From an uncultured Oscillospiraceae bacterium (GTDB lineage: Bacteria > Bacillota > Clostridia > Oscillospirales > Oscillospiraceae), in the NCBI GenBank assembly GCA_944387035.1, contig CALXDJ010000007.1:26999-90998 (forward strand): DNA of 64,000 nt, in the 5' to 3' direction. The stretch's first letter is position 1. Each line of letters starts with the position of its first letter. Positions 7,651-16,222 of this stretch are shown here, piece by piece. A program made the translations under genes and the position numbers. The notes under the pieces were generated by a model that searched no databases, was not told where the DNA came from, and worked only from the letters and a program-made list of their open reading frames with translations.

Positions 7651-7692
7651 GTTCTGCGGTTGCTTCTAACCGCAGAACAAGGAGGTTTTTTG
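7651..7692 (+). terminator. Intrinsic terminator after the 95-residue ORF
   Basis: TGTTCTGCGGTT and AACCGCAGAACA form a 12-bp stem with a six-base loop, followed after a short gap by a T-run. Confidence 0.8.
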
Positions 7693-7731
7693 TTTTCCCT
7701 GCCCTAAACCCTTGCTTTTTTTATTTTCCCC

Positions 7732-7760
7732 TTGACAAATCCTCCTCAAGCCGCTACAAT
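7732..7760 (+). promoter_or_regulatory. Strong sigma-A promoter with downstream palindrome, feeding an ORF-less transcript
   Basis: TTGACA (7732-7737), a 17-bp spacer and TACAAT (7755-7760) are near consensus. Immediately after it, at about 7770-7785, lies GTTAGTT-AA-AACTAAC, a perfect palindrome placed where a repressor would block transcription start. Confidence 0.75.
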
Positions 7761-7766
7761 AGGCTT

Positions 7767-7889
7767 GCAGTTAGTTAAAACTAACCCTCAGGCAGGACAC
7801 GGGCGACTGGGCAACCCGCCATCTCCTGCAGCACCAGGAGCAGTTTTCTAACTGTACCAAGCGCTTCGTGCAAGCGGATCTCCTTTTTT
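7767..7889 (+). ncRNA. Candidate structured small RNA of unknown family
   Basis: No ORF with a ribosome binding site follows the promoter at 7732. The predicted transcript folds: CAGUUAG + AAAACU (7768-7782) pairs with AGUUUUCUAACUG (7842-7854) as a closing helix. Inside it GCAGGA (7792-7797) pairs with UCCUGC (7824-7829) around a GGC/GCC hairpin. An alternative hairpin CUCCUG/CAGGAG (7823-7828 with 7835-7840) excludes the second helix, so two states are possible. A small stem and a T-run (7882-7887) could end it. It lacks the GGAA tetraloop region of SRP RNA and does not match riboswitches I know. Confidence 0.55.
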
Positions 7890-7902
7890 CCCCCTCATAA
7901 AG

Positions 7903-7930
7903 CCCCCGCACGGAATCCCGTGCGGGGGCG
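7903..7930. other. Strong GC hairpin without T-run
   Basis: GCCCCCGCACGG and its complement form a 12-bp stem with a four-base loop, with no T-run on the plus strand and only TTTAT on the minus strand. It may mark the 3' end of the small RNA or backstop transcription coming from tex. Confidence 0.5.
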
Positions 7931-8017
7931 CACTCCTTGTTGGGGGATGTCCCCGGATACGTTCTTTCAAAATGAGCAACTGCAATTTCCCTCAATCAAG
8001 GACTATATCACCATAGG

Positions 8018-8049
8018 AAACGGGCGGCAGAATCTTCTGCCGCCCGTTT
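8018..8049 (-). terminator. Intrinsic terminator of tex
   Basis: A 15-bp perfect stem (AAACGGGCGGCAGAA and its complement, two-base loop) lies 12 bp after the tex stop codon on the minus strand. Confidence 0.8.
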
Positions 8050-8060
8050 GCGCATCGTTG

Positions 8061-10229
8061 TCAGGACTCTTTCACCTGGCGCATGGACAAGGAGATCCGT
8101 TTTTTCTTCTCGTCCACTTCCAGGACCACAACCTTGACCACATCGCCTACCCGCACCACCTCGGAGGGGTGGCGGATAAACCGGTCCGCCACCTGGGAGA
8201 TGTGGACCAGCCCGTCCTGATGGACGCCGATATCCACAAACACACCAAAGTCAATGACATTGCGCACGGTGCCGCTGAGGACCATGCCGGGCTTGAGGTC
8301 CTTGATCTCCATGACGTCCGTGCGGAGGATGGGCTGCGGCAGATCCTCCCGGATATCCCGGCCGGGCTTCATCAGCTCGCCCACCACATCCCGCAGTGTG
8401 GGCACGCCCACGCCCAGGGCCTGGGCCGCCCGTTCCTCGCCGTAGGCCCGAACCTCGTCGGCAAGACCTGTCAGGGCACCTGCCCGGACCTGGTCCAGGG
8501 TGTGGCCCGTAAGCTGGAGCAGCTGTTCCACCGCAGCGTAGGACTCCGGATGAACGGCGGTGTTGTCCAGCACGGACGCACTCTCCGGCACCCGCAAAAA
8601 GCCCGCGCACTGCTGGAACGCCTTGGGTCCCAGCTTGGGCACCTTCAAAAGCTGCTTGCGGGACGTGAAGGGGCCGTTGGCCTCCCGGTAGGCCACCACG
8701 TTTTTGGCCGTGGCGGCGGTCAGGCCCGCCACCCGCTCCAGCAGGGAGGGCGAGGCCGTATTCACATCCACGCCCACGGCGTTGACGCAGTCCTCCACCA
8801 CACCGTCCAGAGCCTCACCCAGCCGCTTGGGCGGGCAGTCATGCTGGTATTGTCCCACACCGATGGCCTTGGGGTCGATCTTCACCAGCTCCGCCAAGGG
8901 GTCCTGGAGCCGCCGGGCAATGGATACCGCCGAGCGCAGGTTTACATCAAACTGCGGAAATTCCTCCGCCGCCAGGGGACTGGCGGAATAGACCGAGGCG
9001 CCTGCCTCGGAGACGATCATATAGCTGACCCGGTGTCCCTTGGCCGCCACCCGGCGGATCAGCTCCACCGCCATCTGCTCCGTCTCCCGGCTGGCGGTAC
9101 CGTTGCCGATGGCAATGTGCTCCACACTGTGCTTTTCAATGAGCCGGGCCAGGGCGGCAATGGCCTCTTCCCGCTTCCGCTCTCCCTGTGTGGGGTAGAC
9201 CACAGCGGTATCCAGCACCTTGCCGGTGCCGTCCACCACCGCCACCTTGCAGCCCATCCGGTAACCCGGGTCCAGCCCCATGGTGACCTTGCCCTTAACC
9301 GGCGGCTGCATCAGCAGGGGCCGCAGGTTCAGTGCGAACTGGCCGATGGCGCCCTCGCTGGCCGTCTCCGTCAGGGCGGAGCGGGCCTCCCGCTCCAAAG
9401 AGGGGAAAAGCAGCCGGTCATAGGCGTCCTCCGCCGCGGCCTTGACAAATTCCATGGCCGCGCTGCCCGGCACCACCACCTGCCGGCGGACCGTCCGCAG
9501 GGCCAATTCCCGGTCCAGCTCCACGCTGACCTTGAGCGCTTCCTCCTTTTCGCCCCGGTTGATGGCCAGGATCTGATGCCCCTGAAGCCGGGAGATGGGC
9601 TGGGAGAAATCATAGTAGAGCCGGTAGACCGTATCCTCCTCCGTGGCGGCGGTGCTGGTCAATCGTCCGTTCTTTTCCAGCAGCGTCCGCAGACGGGCAC
9701 GCAGGGAGGCGTCGTCGCTGATCTGCTCGGCCACAATGTCCGACGCCCCGGCCAGAGCCTCTTGTGCCGTCTCTACCCCCTTGTCCGGGTCTACGTACTG
9801 TGCCGCCTCTGTCAGCGGGTCCGGACAGTCCGGTCCCTGGGCAAAGAGCACCTCGGCCAGAGGCGCCAGCCCCTTCTCCCGGGCAACCGTCGCCCGGGTG
9901 CGGCGCTTTTGCTTATAGGGCCGGTACAGGTCCTCCACCTCCGCCAGTGTAGCGGCTTCGTCAATGGCGCGGGCAAGCTCCTCCGTGAGTTTTCCCTGGG
10001 CCTCAATGGCGGATTTCACAGCCTCCCGCCGCTCCTGCAGGCCCCGCAGATAGCTCAAGCGCTCTTCCAGGGTCCGCAGGGACGTATCATCCATGGCACC
10101 GTGAAGCTCCTTACGGTAGCGGGCAATGAAGGGAATCGTATTTCCCTCGTCCAACAGCCGCACCACATTTTCCACATACTCCGGTTTTTGATCCAGTTCC
10201 TGTGCAATACGTTGTATGATAGAGTCCAT
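8061..10229 (-). CDS. tex: Tex family RNA-binding transcription accessory protein
   Basis: This is a conserved nucleic-acid-binding protein associated with transcription and stress responses. The 722-residue product has the Tex N-terminal helical region, the YqgF/RNase H-like domain (about residues 325-450, including MGLDPGYRMGCKVAVVDG), helix-hairpin-helix motifs (about 490-560) and a C-terminal S1 domain (about 645-715, GMVLSGTVRNVIDFGVFVDIG). The frame is open farther upstream to 10649, but ATG 10229 matches the family N-terminus (MDSIIQRIAQEL) and usual length. Its ribosome binding site is weak. It stands alone with its own terminator. Confidence 0.95.
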   Translation of the reverse strand: MDSIIQRIAQELDQKPEYVENVVRLLDEGNTIPFIARYRKELHGAMDDTSLRTLEERLSYLRGLQERREAVKSAIEAQGKLTEELARAIDEAATLAEVEDLYRPYKQKRRTRATVAREKGLAPLAEVLFAQGPDCPDPLTEAAQYVDPDKGVETAQEALAGASDIVAEQISDDASLRARLRTLLEKNGRLTSTAATEEDTVYRLYYDFSQPISRLQGHQILAINRGEKEEALKVSVELDRELALRTVRRQVVVPGSAAMEFVKAAAEDAYDRLLFPSLEREARSALTETASEGAIGQFALNLRPLLMQPPVKGKVTMGLDPGYRMGCKVAVVDGTGKVLDTAVVYPTQGERKREEAIAALARLIEKHSVEHIAIGNGTASRETEQMAVELIRRVAAKGHRVSYMIVSEAGASVYSASPLAAEEFPQFDVNLRSAVSIARRLQDPLAELVKIDPKAIGVGQYQHDCPPKRLGEALDGVVEDCVNAVGVDVNTASPSLLERVAGLTAATAKNVVAYREANGPFTSRKQLLKVPKLGPKAFQQCAGFLRVPESASVLDNTAVHPESYAAVEQLLQLTGHTLDQVRAGALTGLADEVRAYGEERAAQALGVGVPTLRDVVGELMKPGRDIREDLPQPILRTDVMEIKDLKPGMVLSGTVRNVIDFGVFVDIGVHQDGLVHISQVADRFIRHPSEVVRVGDVVKVVVLEVDEKKKRISLSMRQVKES

Positions 10230-10440
10230 CGTGTTCCGGTGCGCGCCTGGGCGCAGACCAACTACAAAAGTTTGCATTTCACTATACCATAGTTTTCCGC
10301 CGCGGTAAATCCCGTATCGAGATCCATCCAAAATTGCCCAGGCCTCTCGCAAAATTCGATTTTTTTCGATATACTGGTTGTATTGAAACGGTGCGGAGCA
10401 TTCTTGTACATTCTGTAATCCGCCGTAAGGAGGCATTTCC

Positions 10441-11085
10441 ATGGAGCCAAGTGAGAAACCCGCAGGAACCAAGTCAAAGCAGCACAACTGGATACCGACT
10501 CTGCTCTGCTGGCAGTTCTTCCCCCACATTCTGGGGATTCTGGTCGTCCTGCTGCTGGCCGCAGCGGTGGTTCTGGGCGCGAAAAGCGTCCTCTCCGCCG
10601 ACGGAAAAACCACCACGCTTGGATTCGAGGACATCGGAGAACTGGCCACGCAGTCCGCCTACTGCACGGAGGTGGAAGTCACGGAGGCTTCCCGTGAGTT
10701 ATTCGGTGTAAGCATTCCCTTTACCCAGAGCAAGTATATCTACAGCTATGATGTGGTCATCAAAGCCGGGCTGAATTTTGCAGACATCACCTGGCAGGAA
10801 GAAAACGGCACCATTCGGATCACTCTGCCGGAAATTCAGGTCCTGAGCAGCGAAATTGATCTGGATTCCCTGAAAGTATACCATGAGGATGAGAGTCTTT
10901 TTCGCCCCATCACCCTGGAGGAAAACAATGCCGCCCTGGCAGATCTGAAGGCGCGTGCGGAGGAAGACGCCATCGCCCACGGTCTTTTGGACGCAGCACG
11001 GGATAATACCCGTCAGATTCTCACCGGCTTTTTTGCCCAGCAATACGATCTGACGGAATATCGCCTGCAATTTGTGGGCGGATAA
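10441..11085 (+). CDS. DUF4230 domain membrane-anchored protein
   Basis: The 214-residue product has a cytoplasmic Lys-rich N-terminus, one membrane span at about residues 27-48, and a DUF4230 domain outside the membrane (from about residue 60; YDVVIKAGLNFADI and ITLPEIQVLSSEID). The family is widespread in Firmicutes and of unknown function. AAGGAGG lies nine bases before ATG. It is monocistronic, facing the DUF1846 gene, with which it shares a bidirectional terminator. Confidence 0.85.
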   Translation: MEPSEKPAGTKSKQHNWIPTLLCWQFFPHILGILVVLLLAAAVVLGAKSVLSADGKTTTLGFEDIGELATQSAYCTEVEVTEASRELFGVSIPFTQSKYIYSYDVVIKAGLNFADITWQEENGTIRITLPEIQVLSSEIDLDSLKVYHEDESLFRPITLEENNAALADLKARAEEDAIAHGLLDAARDNTRQILTGFFAQQYDLTEYRLQFVGG

Positions 11086-11184
11086 AACCACACCGCACAC
11101 AAAAAGCGGTGTACTCCTTCCCTGTCCCGCAAAACCGCTGGAGCAATGATCCGGTTCGGCGGGAACCGCCTATGCGGCCGCATC

Positions 11185-11227
11185 AAAAAAAAGCGCGCAC
11201 AGACCATGCCGTCTGTGCGCGTTTTTT
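11185..11227. terminator. Bidirectional terminator between DUF4230 and DUF1846 genes
   Basis: A GCGCGCACAGAC / GTCTGTGCGCG stem is flanked by A8 and T6, serving both convergent genes. Confidence 0.9.
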
Positions 11228-11258
11228 CATGGAACTGCCTGTCCCGGCAGTCCGCCGG

Positions 11259-12743
11259 TTACTTGTGATAGAGCTTCTTGGTCTCGTACCGGGCCTCGCA
11301 GCTGACATTGATGCCCAACCGCCGCAGGAGATTTTCGTCCACCTCGCTGAGCACCACGCTGAAATGCGCGTCACAGCCCCGGAGCTTGGGCAGCTGCTGC
11401 TGGGCCAGCTCCGCCAGGGGGTTGGTCAGCGCGGAAATGGTCAGTGCCATGAGGACCTCGTCGGTGTGCAGCCGGGGGTTCTTATGGCCCAGATACTGGG
11501 TCTTCAGGCGGCATACCGGCTCCAGAACCTGGGCGGAGATCAGCTCAAAGTGATCATCGATGCCGCCCAGTGCCTTCATGGCGTTGAGCAGCAGCGCCGA
11601 AGCGGCGCCCAGAGTGTCGGAGGTCTTGCCCGTCACCACCCGGCCGTCGGGCAGGACCATGGCACCGGCAGGGCCTCCCGTGGTCTCCGCCTTCAACAGG
11701 GCCGCGGACACCGCCGGACAGATATCCGGCGTCACCTCCGCCTGATTCATCACCAGCTCCAGCTTGCGCACCGTCTCATCGTCACACTTGCCCTGGAGCC
11801 GCTCCACGCAGGCCGTGTAGTACCGGCGCAGGATCTCCAGACGGCTGGCGGCGCAGCAAGCCGCATCATCCACGATGCAGTTGCCCGCCATGTTCACGCC
11901 CATGTCCGTGGGGGACTGGTAGGGAGACGTTCCCTGAATCTTTTTGAAGATGGCGTTGAGCACGGGGAAGATTTCCACATCCCGGTTGTAGTTCACCGCC
12001 GTCTTGCCGTAAGCCTCCAGATGGAACGGGTCGATCATATTCACGTCGTCCAGATCCGCCGTGGCCGCCTCATACGCCAGGTTCACCGGGTGCTTGAGGG
12101 GCAGGTTCCAGATGGGGAACGTCTCAAACTTGGCATAGCCGGCGGTGATGCCCCGGCGGTAATCGTGATAGAGCTGGCTCAGGCAGGTGGCCATCTTGCC
12201 GCTGCCGGGGCCCGGCGCCGTCACCACCACCAGGGAGTGGCTGGTTTCAATGTAGTCATTTTTCCCCAGGCCCTCATCGCTGACGATGTGGGGCACATCG
12301 GAGGGATACCCCGCAATGGGATAATGCCGGTAGCACCGGATGCCCAGGGCATTGAGGCGCTTCAAAAATGCGTCCGCCGCGCTCTGGTGGGCATACCGGG
12401 TCAGCACCACGCTGCCCACGTACAGATCCATGCCCCGGAAGATGTCGATCAGCCGCAGCACGTCCTCGTCATACGTGATGCCCAGATCGCCCCGGACCTT
12501 GTTTTTCTCAATGTCCGCGGCATTGATGGCAATGACGATTTCCACATCCTCCTTGAGCTGCTGGAGCATCCGGATCTTGCTGTCCGGCGCAAAGCCCGGC
12601 AGCACCCGGGATGCGTGAAAATCATCAAAGAGCTTGCCGCCGAATTCCAGATACAGCTTGCCGCCGAATTGGGCGATGCGCCGCTTGATCTGTTCGGACT
12701 GGGTGGTGAGGTACTTTTGATTGTCAAATCCAATGGCTGCCAT
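11259..12743 (-). CDS. DUF1846 domain-containing protein
   Basis: This 494-residue protein matches the DUF1846 family in length and start (MAAIGFDNQKYL). It has a P-loop-like TAPGPGSGKMATCLSQLYHDY segment near residue 183 and the conserved VNMIDPFHLEAYG stretch. The family is common in Firmicutes and Bifidobacteria and has no established biochemical function. It is transcribed divergently from purA. A promoter with TATACT as -10 and TTCCCA 17 bp upstream can be seen just before it on the minus strand. Confidence 0.9.
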   Translation of the reverse strand: MAAIGFDNQKYLTTQSEQIKRRIAQFGGKLYLEFGGKLFDDFHASRVLPGFAPDSKIRMLQQLKEDVEIVIAINAADIEKNKVRGDLGITYDEDVLRLIDIFRGMDLYVGSVVLTRYAHQSAADAFLKRLNALGIRCYRHYPIAGYPSDVPHIVSDEGLGKNDYIETSHSLVVVTAPGPGSGKMATCLSQLYHDYRRGITAGYAKFETFPIWNLPLKHPVNLAYEAATADLDDVNMIDPFHLEAYGKTAVNYNRDVEIFPVLNAIFKKIQGTSPYQSPTDMGVNMAGNCIVDDAACCAASRLEILRRYYTACVERLQGKCDDETVRKLELVMNQAEVTPDICPAVSAALLKAETTGGPAGAMVLPDGRVVTGKTSDTLGAASALLLNAMKALGGIDDHFELISAQVLEPVCRLKTQYLGHKNPRLHTDEVLMALTISALTNPLAELAQQQLPKLRGCDAHFSVVLSEVDENLLRRLGINVSCEARYETKKLYHK

Positions 12744-12822
12744 ATTGCAACGCCCCTTCTTCTGTTTTGATTCTTTTCCGGGACAGAGTATACCACACCC
12801 CGTTCCGTTTGGGAAGGGCCGG

Positions 12823-12838
12823 AATAGGTCAACCTATT
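12823..12838. promoter_or_regulatory. Palindrome in the DUF1846-purA divergent region
   Basis: AATAGGT-CA-ACCTATT is a perfect dyad with 7-bp arms, upstream of the purA promoter and near that of DUF1846. Size and position fit a dimeric repressor, but which one is unknown. Confidence 0.4.
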
Positions 12839-12872
12839 AGGGAAATTTATTGCAGACATAATCAGTTTGTAC

Positions 12873-12901
12873 TTTACTTATGCGGTCAGGGCCGATATAA
12901 T
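12873..12901 (+). promoter_or_regulatory. purA promoter
   Basis: TTTACT, a 17-bp spacer and a consensus TATAAT (12896-12901) lie 65 bp before the purA start. Confidence 0.65.
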
Positions 12902-12965
12902 ATTTTAAGCTGGGTTCGTATGGCCCGGCAGATCAAAGCAAATCAAAACCGGGAGGTTTTTCGTT

Positions 12966-14240
12966 ATGTCGAATTGCGCCATCGTAGGCATCAACTGGGG
13001 CGACGAGGGCAAGGGCCGTATGGTGGATCTGCTCACCAGCGACTATGACGTGGTCGTGCGCTATCAGGGCGGCGGCAACGCCGGTCACACCGTCGTCAAT
13101 GATCTGGGCAAGTTTGCCCTGCACCTGCTGCCCTCCGGCATTTTCCGCAAGGGCGTGGTAAATATTCTGGGCAATGGTGTGGCCCTGGACTGCGAGAGTC
13201 TCTGGTCTGAAATGGAAGACGTCATGAGCAAGGGCGTGTCCATTACCCCCGAGAACCTGAAGATCAGCGACCGTGCCTCTTTGCTGCTGCCCTGGCACCG
13301 GGATCTGGACGCTCTGGAGGAGCAGCGCCTGGCCGACAAGAAGTACGGCTCCACCAAGCAGGGCATTGCCCCCTTCTACTCCGACAAGTTCCAGAAGAAG
13401 ACGGTCATGGCCGGTGAGCTGCTCTATCCGGACAAGCTCTGGGCCCATCTGGAGGGCATTCTGGAGTGGAAGAATCTGATTCTGACCAAGGTCTACGGCG
13501 CCAAGCCCTATACCATGGACGACCTCAAGGCCTGGGTGGCGGACTTCGGCGAGAAGATCAAGCCCTTTATCTGCGACACCGGCGCCTTTTTGCGCCAGGC
13601 CAACCGGGACGGCAAGTCCATTCTCTTTGAGGCGCAGCTGGGCTCTCTGCGGGATCTGGACTACGGCATCTATCCCATGACCACTTCCTCCAACGCCATT
13701 GCCGCCTATGCCCCCGTGGGCTCCGGCTATCCCGAGGTCAAGATCGAAAAGGTGGTGGGCGTGGTGAAGGCCTACTCCTCCTGCGTGGGCGAAGGCCCCT
13801 TCACCTGCGAGTGGTTCGGCGAGGAGGCCGAACAGCTCCGTCAGGCCGGCGGCGAATACGGCGCCAAGACGGGACGGCCCCGCCGGGTGGGTCCCATCGA
13901 CCTGGTGGCCACCCGCTACGGCGTGCAGTGCCAGGGCGCCACGGACATTGCCCTGACCAAGCTGGACGTGCTCAGCTACATGGATGAAATCCCCATCTGC
14001 GCCCACTATACCCTCAACGGCGAGCAGATCGATTACTTCCCCTTCCCCGCCATTCTGCCAGACGCCAAGCCCGTGTGGGAAACCATGCCCGGCTGGAAGT
14101 GCGACATCTCCGGCGTGCGCAAGTGGGAGGATCTGCCCCAGGCTGCCCGGGACTATGTGGAGTATGTGGAAAAGGCCATCGGCTGCCCCATCACCTATGT
14201 GTCCGTGGGTCCCGAGCGGGATTCCATCATCCTGCGGTAA
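12966..14240 (+). CDS. purA: Adenylosuccinate synthase
   Basis: PurA joins IMP and aspartate using GTP, the first committed step to AMP. The 424-residue product has the N-terminal GDEGKGRMVDLL phosphate loop, the GGNAGHTV motif with the catalytic His, and the C-terminal GTP-binding TYVSVGPERD region. GGAGG precedes ATG. It is followed by purB, the enzyme that processes its product, after a gap containing a possible attenuator hairpin. Confidence 0.97.
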   Translation: MSNCAIVGINWGDEGKGRMVDLLTSDYDVVVRYQGGGNAGHTVVNDLGKFALHLLPSGIFRKGVVNILGNGVALDCESLWSEMEDVMSKGVSITPENLKISDRASLLLPWHRDLDALEEQRLADKKYGSTKQGIAPFYSDKFQKKTVMAGELLYPDKLWAHLEGILEWKNLILTKVYGAKPYTMDDLKAWVADFGEKIKPFICDTGAFLRQANRDGKSILFEAQLGSLRDLDYGIYPMTTSSNAIAAYAPVGSGYPEVKIEKVVGVVKAYSSCVGEGPFTCEWFGEEAEQLRQAGGEYGAKTGRPRRVGPIDLVATRYGVQCQGATDIALTKLDVLSYMDEIPICAHYTLNGEQIDYFPFPAILPDAKPVWETMPGWKCDISGVRKWEDLPQAARDYVEYVEKAIGCPITYVSVGPERDSIILR

Positions 14241-14306
14241 TCAACCGACCCCCATTTGATATTGGACCAAATCGCTTCGCCTCCGGCGAAACAGACTGTA
14301 CTCTCT

Positions 14307-14337
14307 GGAGGCACCCATATGGGTGCCTCCTAACTTT
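14307..14337 (+). terminator. Hairpin between purA and purB (partial terminator)
   Basis: GGAGGCACCC and GGGTGCCTCC form a tight stem followed by TAACTTTT. The weak T-run suggests partial read-through into purB rather than a full stop. Confidence 0.5.
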
Positions 14338-14362
14338 TAGATGAAAGAAAGGTGGACCTCCT

Positions 14363-15781
14363 ATGTCCAAAGACCGTTACGAATCCCCTCTGGCGTCCCG
14401 GTACGCCTCCGAATTCATGCTGCACCTCTTCTCTCAGGACGCCCGCATCCAGACCTGGCGGCGGCTGTGGGTCGCCCTGGCCCGGGCCGAACACAACCTG
14501 GGTCTGCCGGTGACGGCGGAGCAGGTGGCCGAACTGGAGGCCCACATCACCGATATTGACTACGAAACCGCCGCCCAGCGGGAAAAGGAAGTCCGCCATG
14601 ACGTCATGGCCCACGTCTATACTTACGGCAAGGCCGCTCCCTCCGCCGCGGGCATCATTCACCTGGGCGCCACCAGCTGCTATGTCACCGACAATGCCGA
14701 CGTGATCCTCTACCGGGAGGGCCTCCGGTATCTGCGGGGCGAGCTGCTGGCCGTGATGGCCAACCTCTCCCGGTTTGCCGCCCAGTACAAGGCCACCCCC
14801 ACTCTGGGCTACACCCACTATCAGCCCGCTCAGCTGGTGACCGTGGGCAAGCGGGCCACCCTCTGGCTGCAGGACTTCCTGTCCGACCTGGAGGAGCTGG
14901 ACTTCGTGCTGGGCAGCATGCGCTTTTTGGGCTGCCGGGGCACCACCGGCACCGAGGCCAGCTTCCTGGACCTCTTTGACGGCGACGGCGCCAAGATCGA
15001 CGAGATGAACCGCCAGATCAGCGCCGAGTTCGGCTTTGAGCGCTGCTTCGACGTCTGCGGCCAGACCTATCCCCGGAAGCTGGACAGCCGCATCCTCAAC
15101 GTCCTCTCCTCCATCGCCCAGAGCGCCTACCGTATGGCCAACGATATCCGTCTGCTCCAGCATGACCGGCAGGTGGAAGAGCCCTTCGAGAAAAATCAGA
15201 TCGGCTCCTCCGCCATGGCCTACAAGCGCAACCCCATGCGCTCCGAGCGGATCTGCTCTCTGTCCCGGTACCTGATGGCCGACGCCATGAACGCCCCCAT
15301 GACCGCCTCCGTCCAGTGGATGGAGCGGACGCTGGACGACTCCGCCAACCGCCGCATTTCCATGCCCGAGGGCTTTTTGTGCGCCGACGCCATCTTGCGC
15401 CTGTGCCAGAACGTCACCGACGGTCTCCACGTCAACGAGAAGGTGGTGGACGCCACCGTGCGGGAGTATCTGCCCTTCATCGCCACGGAGAACCTGATGA
15501 TGGAGGCCGTCAAGCGGGGCGGCAACCGGCAGGAGCTCCACGAGATCATCCGTACCTGCTCCATGGCCGCCACCGCCCGGATGAAGGAGGGCGAAAAGTG
15601 CGACCTTCTCAGCCGTCTGGCCGCTGAACCCGCTTTCGGCATGACGGAGGAGGAAATGGAAGCCGTACTGACTCCCAGCGCCTACATCGGCCGCTGCCCG
15701 GCCCAGGTGGATGCCTTCCTGGCCCGGGTGGAACCCCTGCTGGCCCAGGCTTCTAACCAGACTCCCGAGATCAATCTCTAA
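14363..15781 (+). CDS. purB: Adenylosuccinate lyase
   Basis: PurB releases fumarate from SAICAR and from adenylosuccinate, so it acts in both IMP and AMP synthesis. The 472-residue product carries the fumarase/aspartase superfamily signature GSSAMAYKRNPMRSE on the flexible catalytic loop, and TLGYTHYQPAQ with the catalytic His. A GAAAGGTGG ribosome binding site precedes the ATG. It sits directly downstream of purA and ends in an intrinsic terminator. Confidence 0.96.
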   Translation: MSKDRYESPLASRYASEFMLHLFSQDARIQTWRRLWVALARAEHNLGLPVTAEQVAELEAHITDIDYETAAQREKEVRHDVMAHVYTYGKAAPSAAGIIHLGATSCYVTDNADVILYREGLRYLRGELLAVMANLSRFAAQYKATPTLGYTHYQPAQLVTVGKRATLWLQDFLSDLEELDFVLGSMRFLGCRGTTGTEASFLDLFDGDGAKIDEMNRQISAEFGFERCFDVCGQTYPRKLDSRILNVLSSIAQSAYRMANDIRLLQHDRQVEEPFEKNQIGSSAMAYKRNPMRSERICSLSRYLMADAMNAPMTASVQWMERTLDDSANRRISMPEGFLCADAILRLCQNVTDGLHVNEKVVDATVREYLPFIATENLMMEAVKRGGNRQELHEIIRTCSMAATARMKEGEKCDLLSRLAAEPAFGMTEEEMEAVLTPSAYIGRCPAQVDAFLARVEPLLAQASNQTPEINL

Positions 15782-15787
15782 CCCCCT

Positions 15788-15823
15788 CAGGCGGCGGTCC
15801 TCTTCGGGCCGCCGCCTTTTTCT
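15788..15823 (+). terminator. purB terminator
   Basis: GGCGGCGG and CCGCCGCC arms with an 11-base loop are followed by TTTTT. Confidence 0.85.
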
Positions 15824-15871
15824 GGAAAAACTTCTGCCGCCTTTGCCCCCTCACTTTTGTGAAATTCGCCG

Positions 15872-15900
15872 TTGACAGCCGTGGCGGATCGTGGTACACT
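15872..15900 (+). promoter_or_regulatory. Promoter of the asnB T-box transcript
   Basis: A consensus TTGACA, a 17-bp spacer and TACACT lie upstream of the T-box leader. Confidence 0.8.
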
Positions 15901-15906
15901 CCATCC

Positions 15907-16202
15907 ATCCAAAACAAAATATCCAAAGGCTTTGATGGAGAAAAGTACCGCGGACGTTCCGCTCCAGTGAGTGGGGGAGAGTGCGAACCCCACGCAAAGA
16001 ATCCACGGGAACGAACACTCCGGAGCCGCAATCTCAACGCAGGGATGCTCCCCTGCTGGTAAGTGCGCCGGGTTGTGACCGTTATTTCACACGGGCTTGT
16101 TGGAGCCTTTGAAGGTGGCCGTTTTTGATAGCGGCAAATTAGGTGGCACCGCGGATTGCAGCGATTCGTCCTAAAATTTTTAGGATGTCGCTGCGCTTTT
16201 TT
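15907..16202 (+). promoter_or_regulatory. T-box riboswitch, asparagine-type, controlling asnB
   Basis: The leader has an AGTA motif near its 5' end, a long stem I and the T-box sequence AGGTGGCACCGCGG (16141-16154). A terminator follows (GCAGCGA 16158-16164 with TCGCTGC 16188-16194, then T6). On the 3' strand of stem I, just before the closing helix CTCC, the specifier position reads AAC (16014-16016), an Asn codon. The T-box reads TGGC, whose C pairs with discriminator G73, as in bacterial tRNA-Asn. Uncharged tRNA-Asn should therefore allow asnB transcription. Confidence 0.9.
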
Positions 16203-16222
16203 ATATCCGGAGGTGCTTTTTT

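Noticed and set aside
7767..7889. SRP RNA, 6S RNA or a known riboswitch as identity of the small RNA
   Set aside because: The SRP GGAA-loop region is absent, it is shorter than 6S RNA and lacks its central bubble layout, and no riboswitch core sequence could be matched.
7920..10292. 790-codon plus-strand frame
   Set aside because: It is the antisense shadow of tex, caused by high GC third positions; the product is His/Gln-rich without domains.
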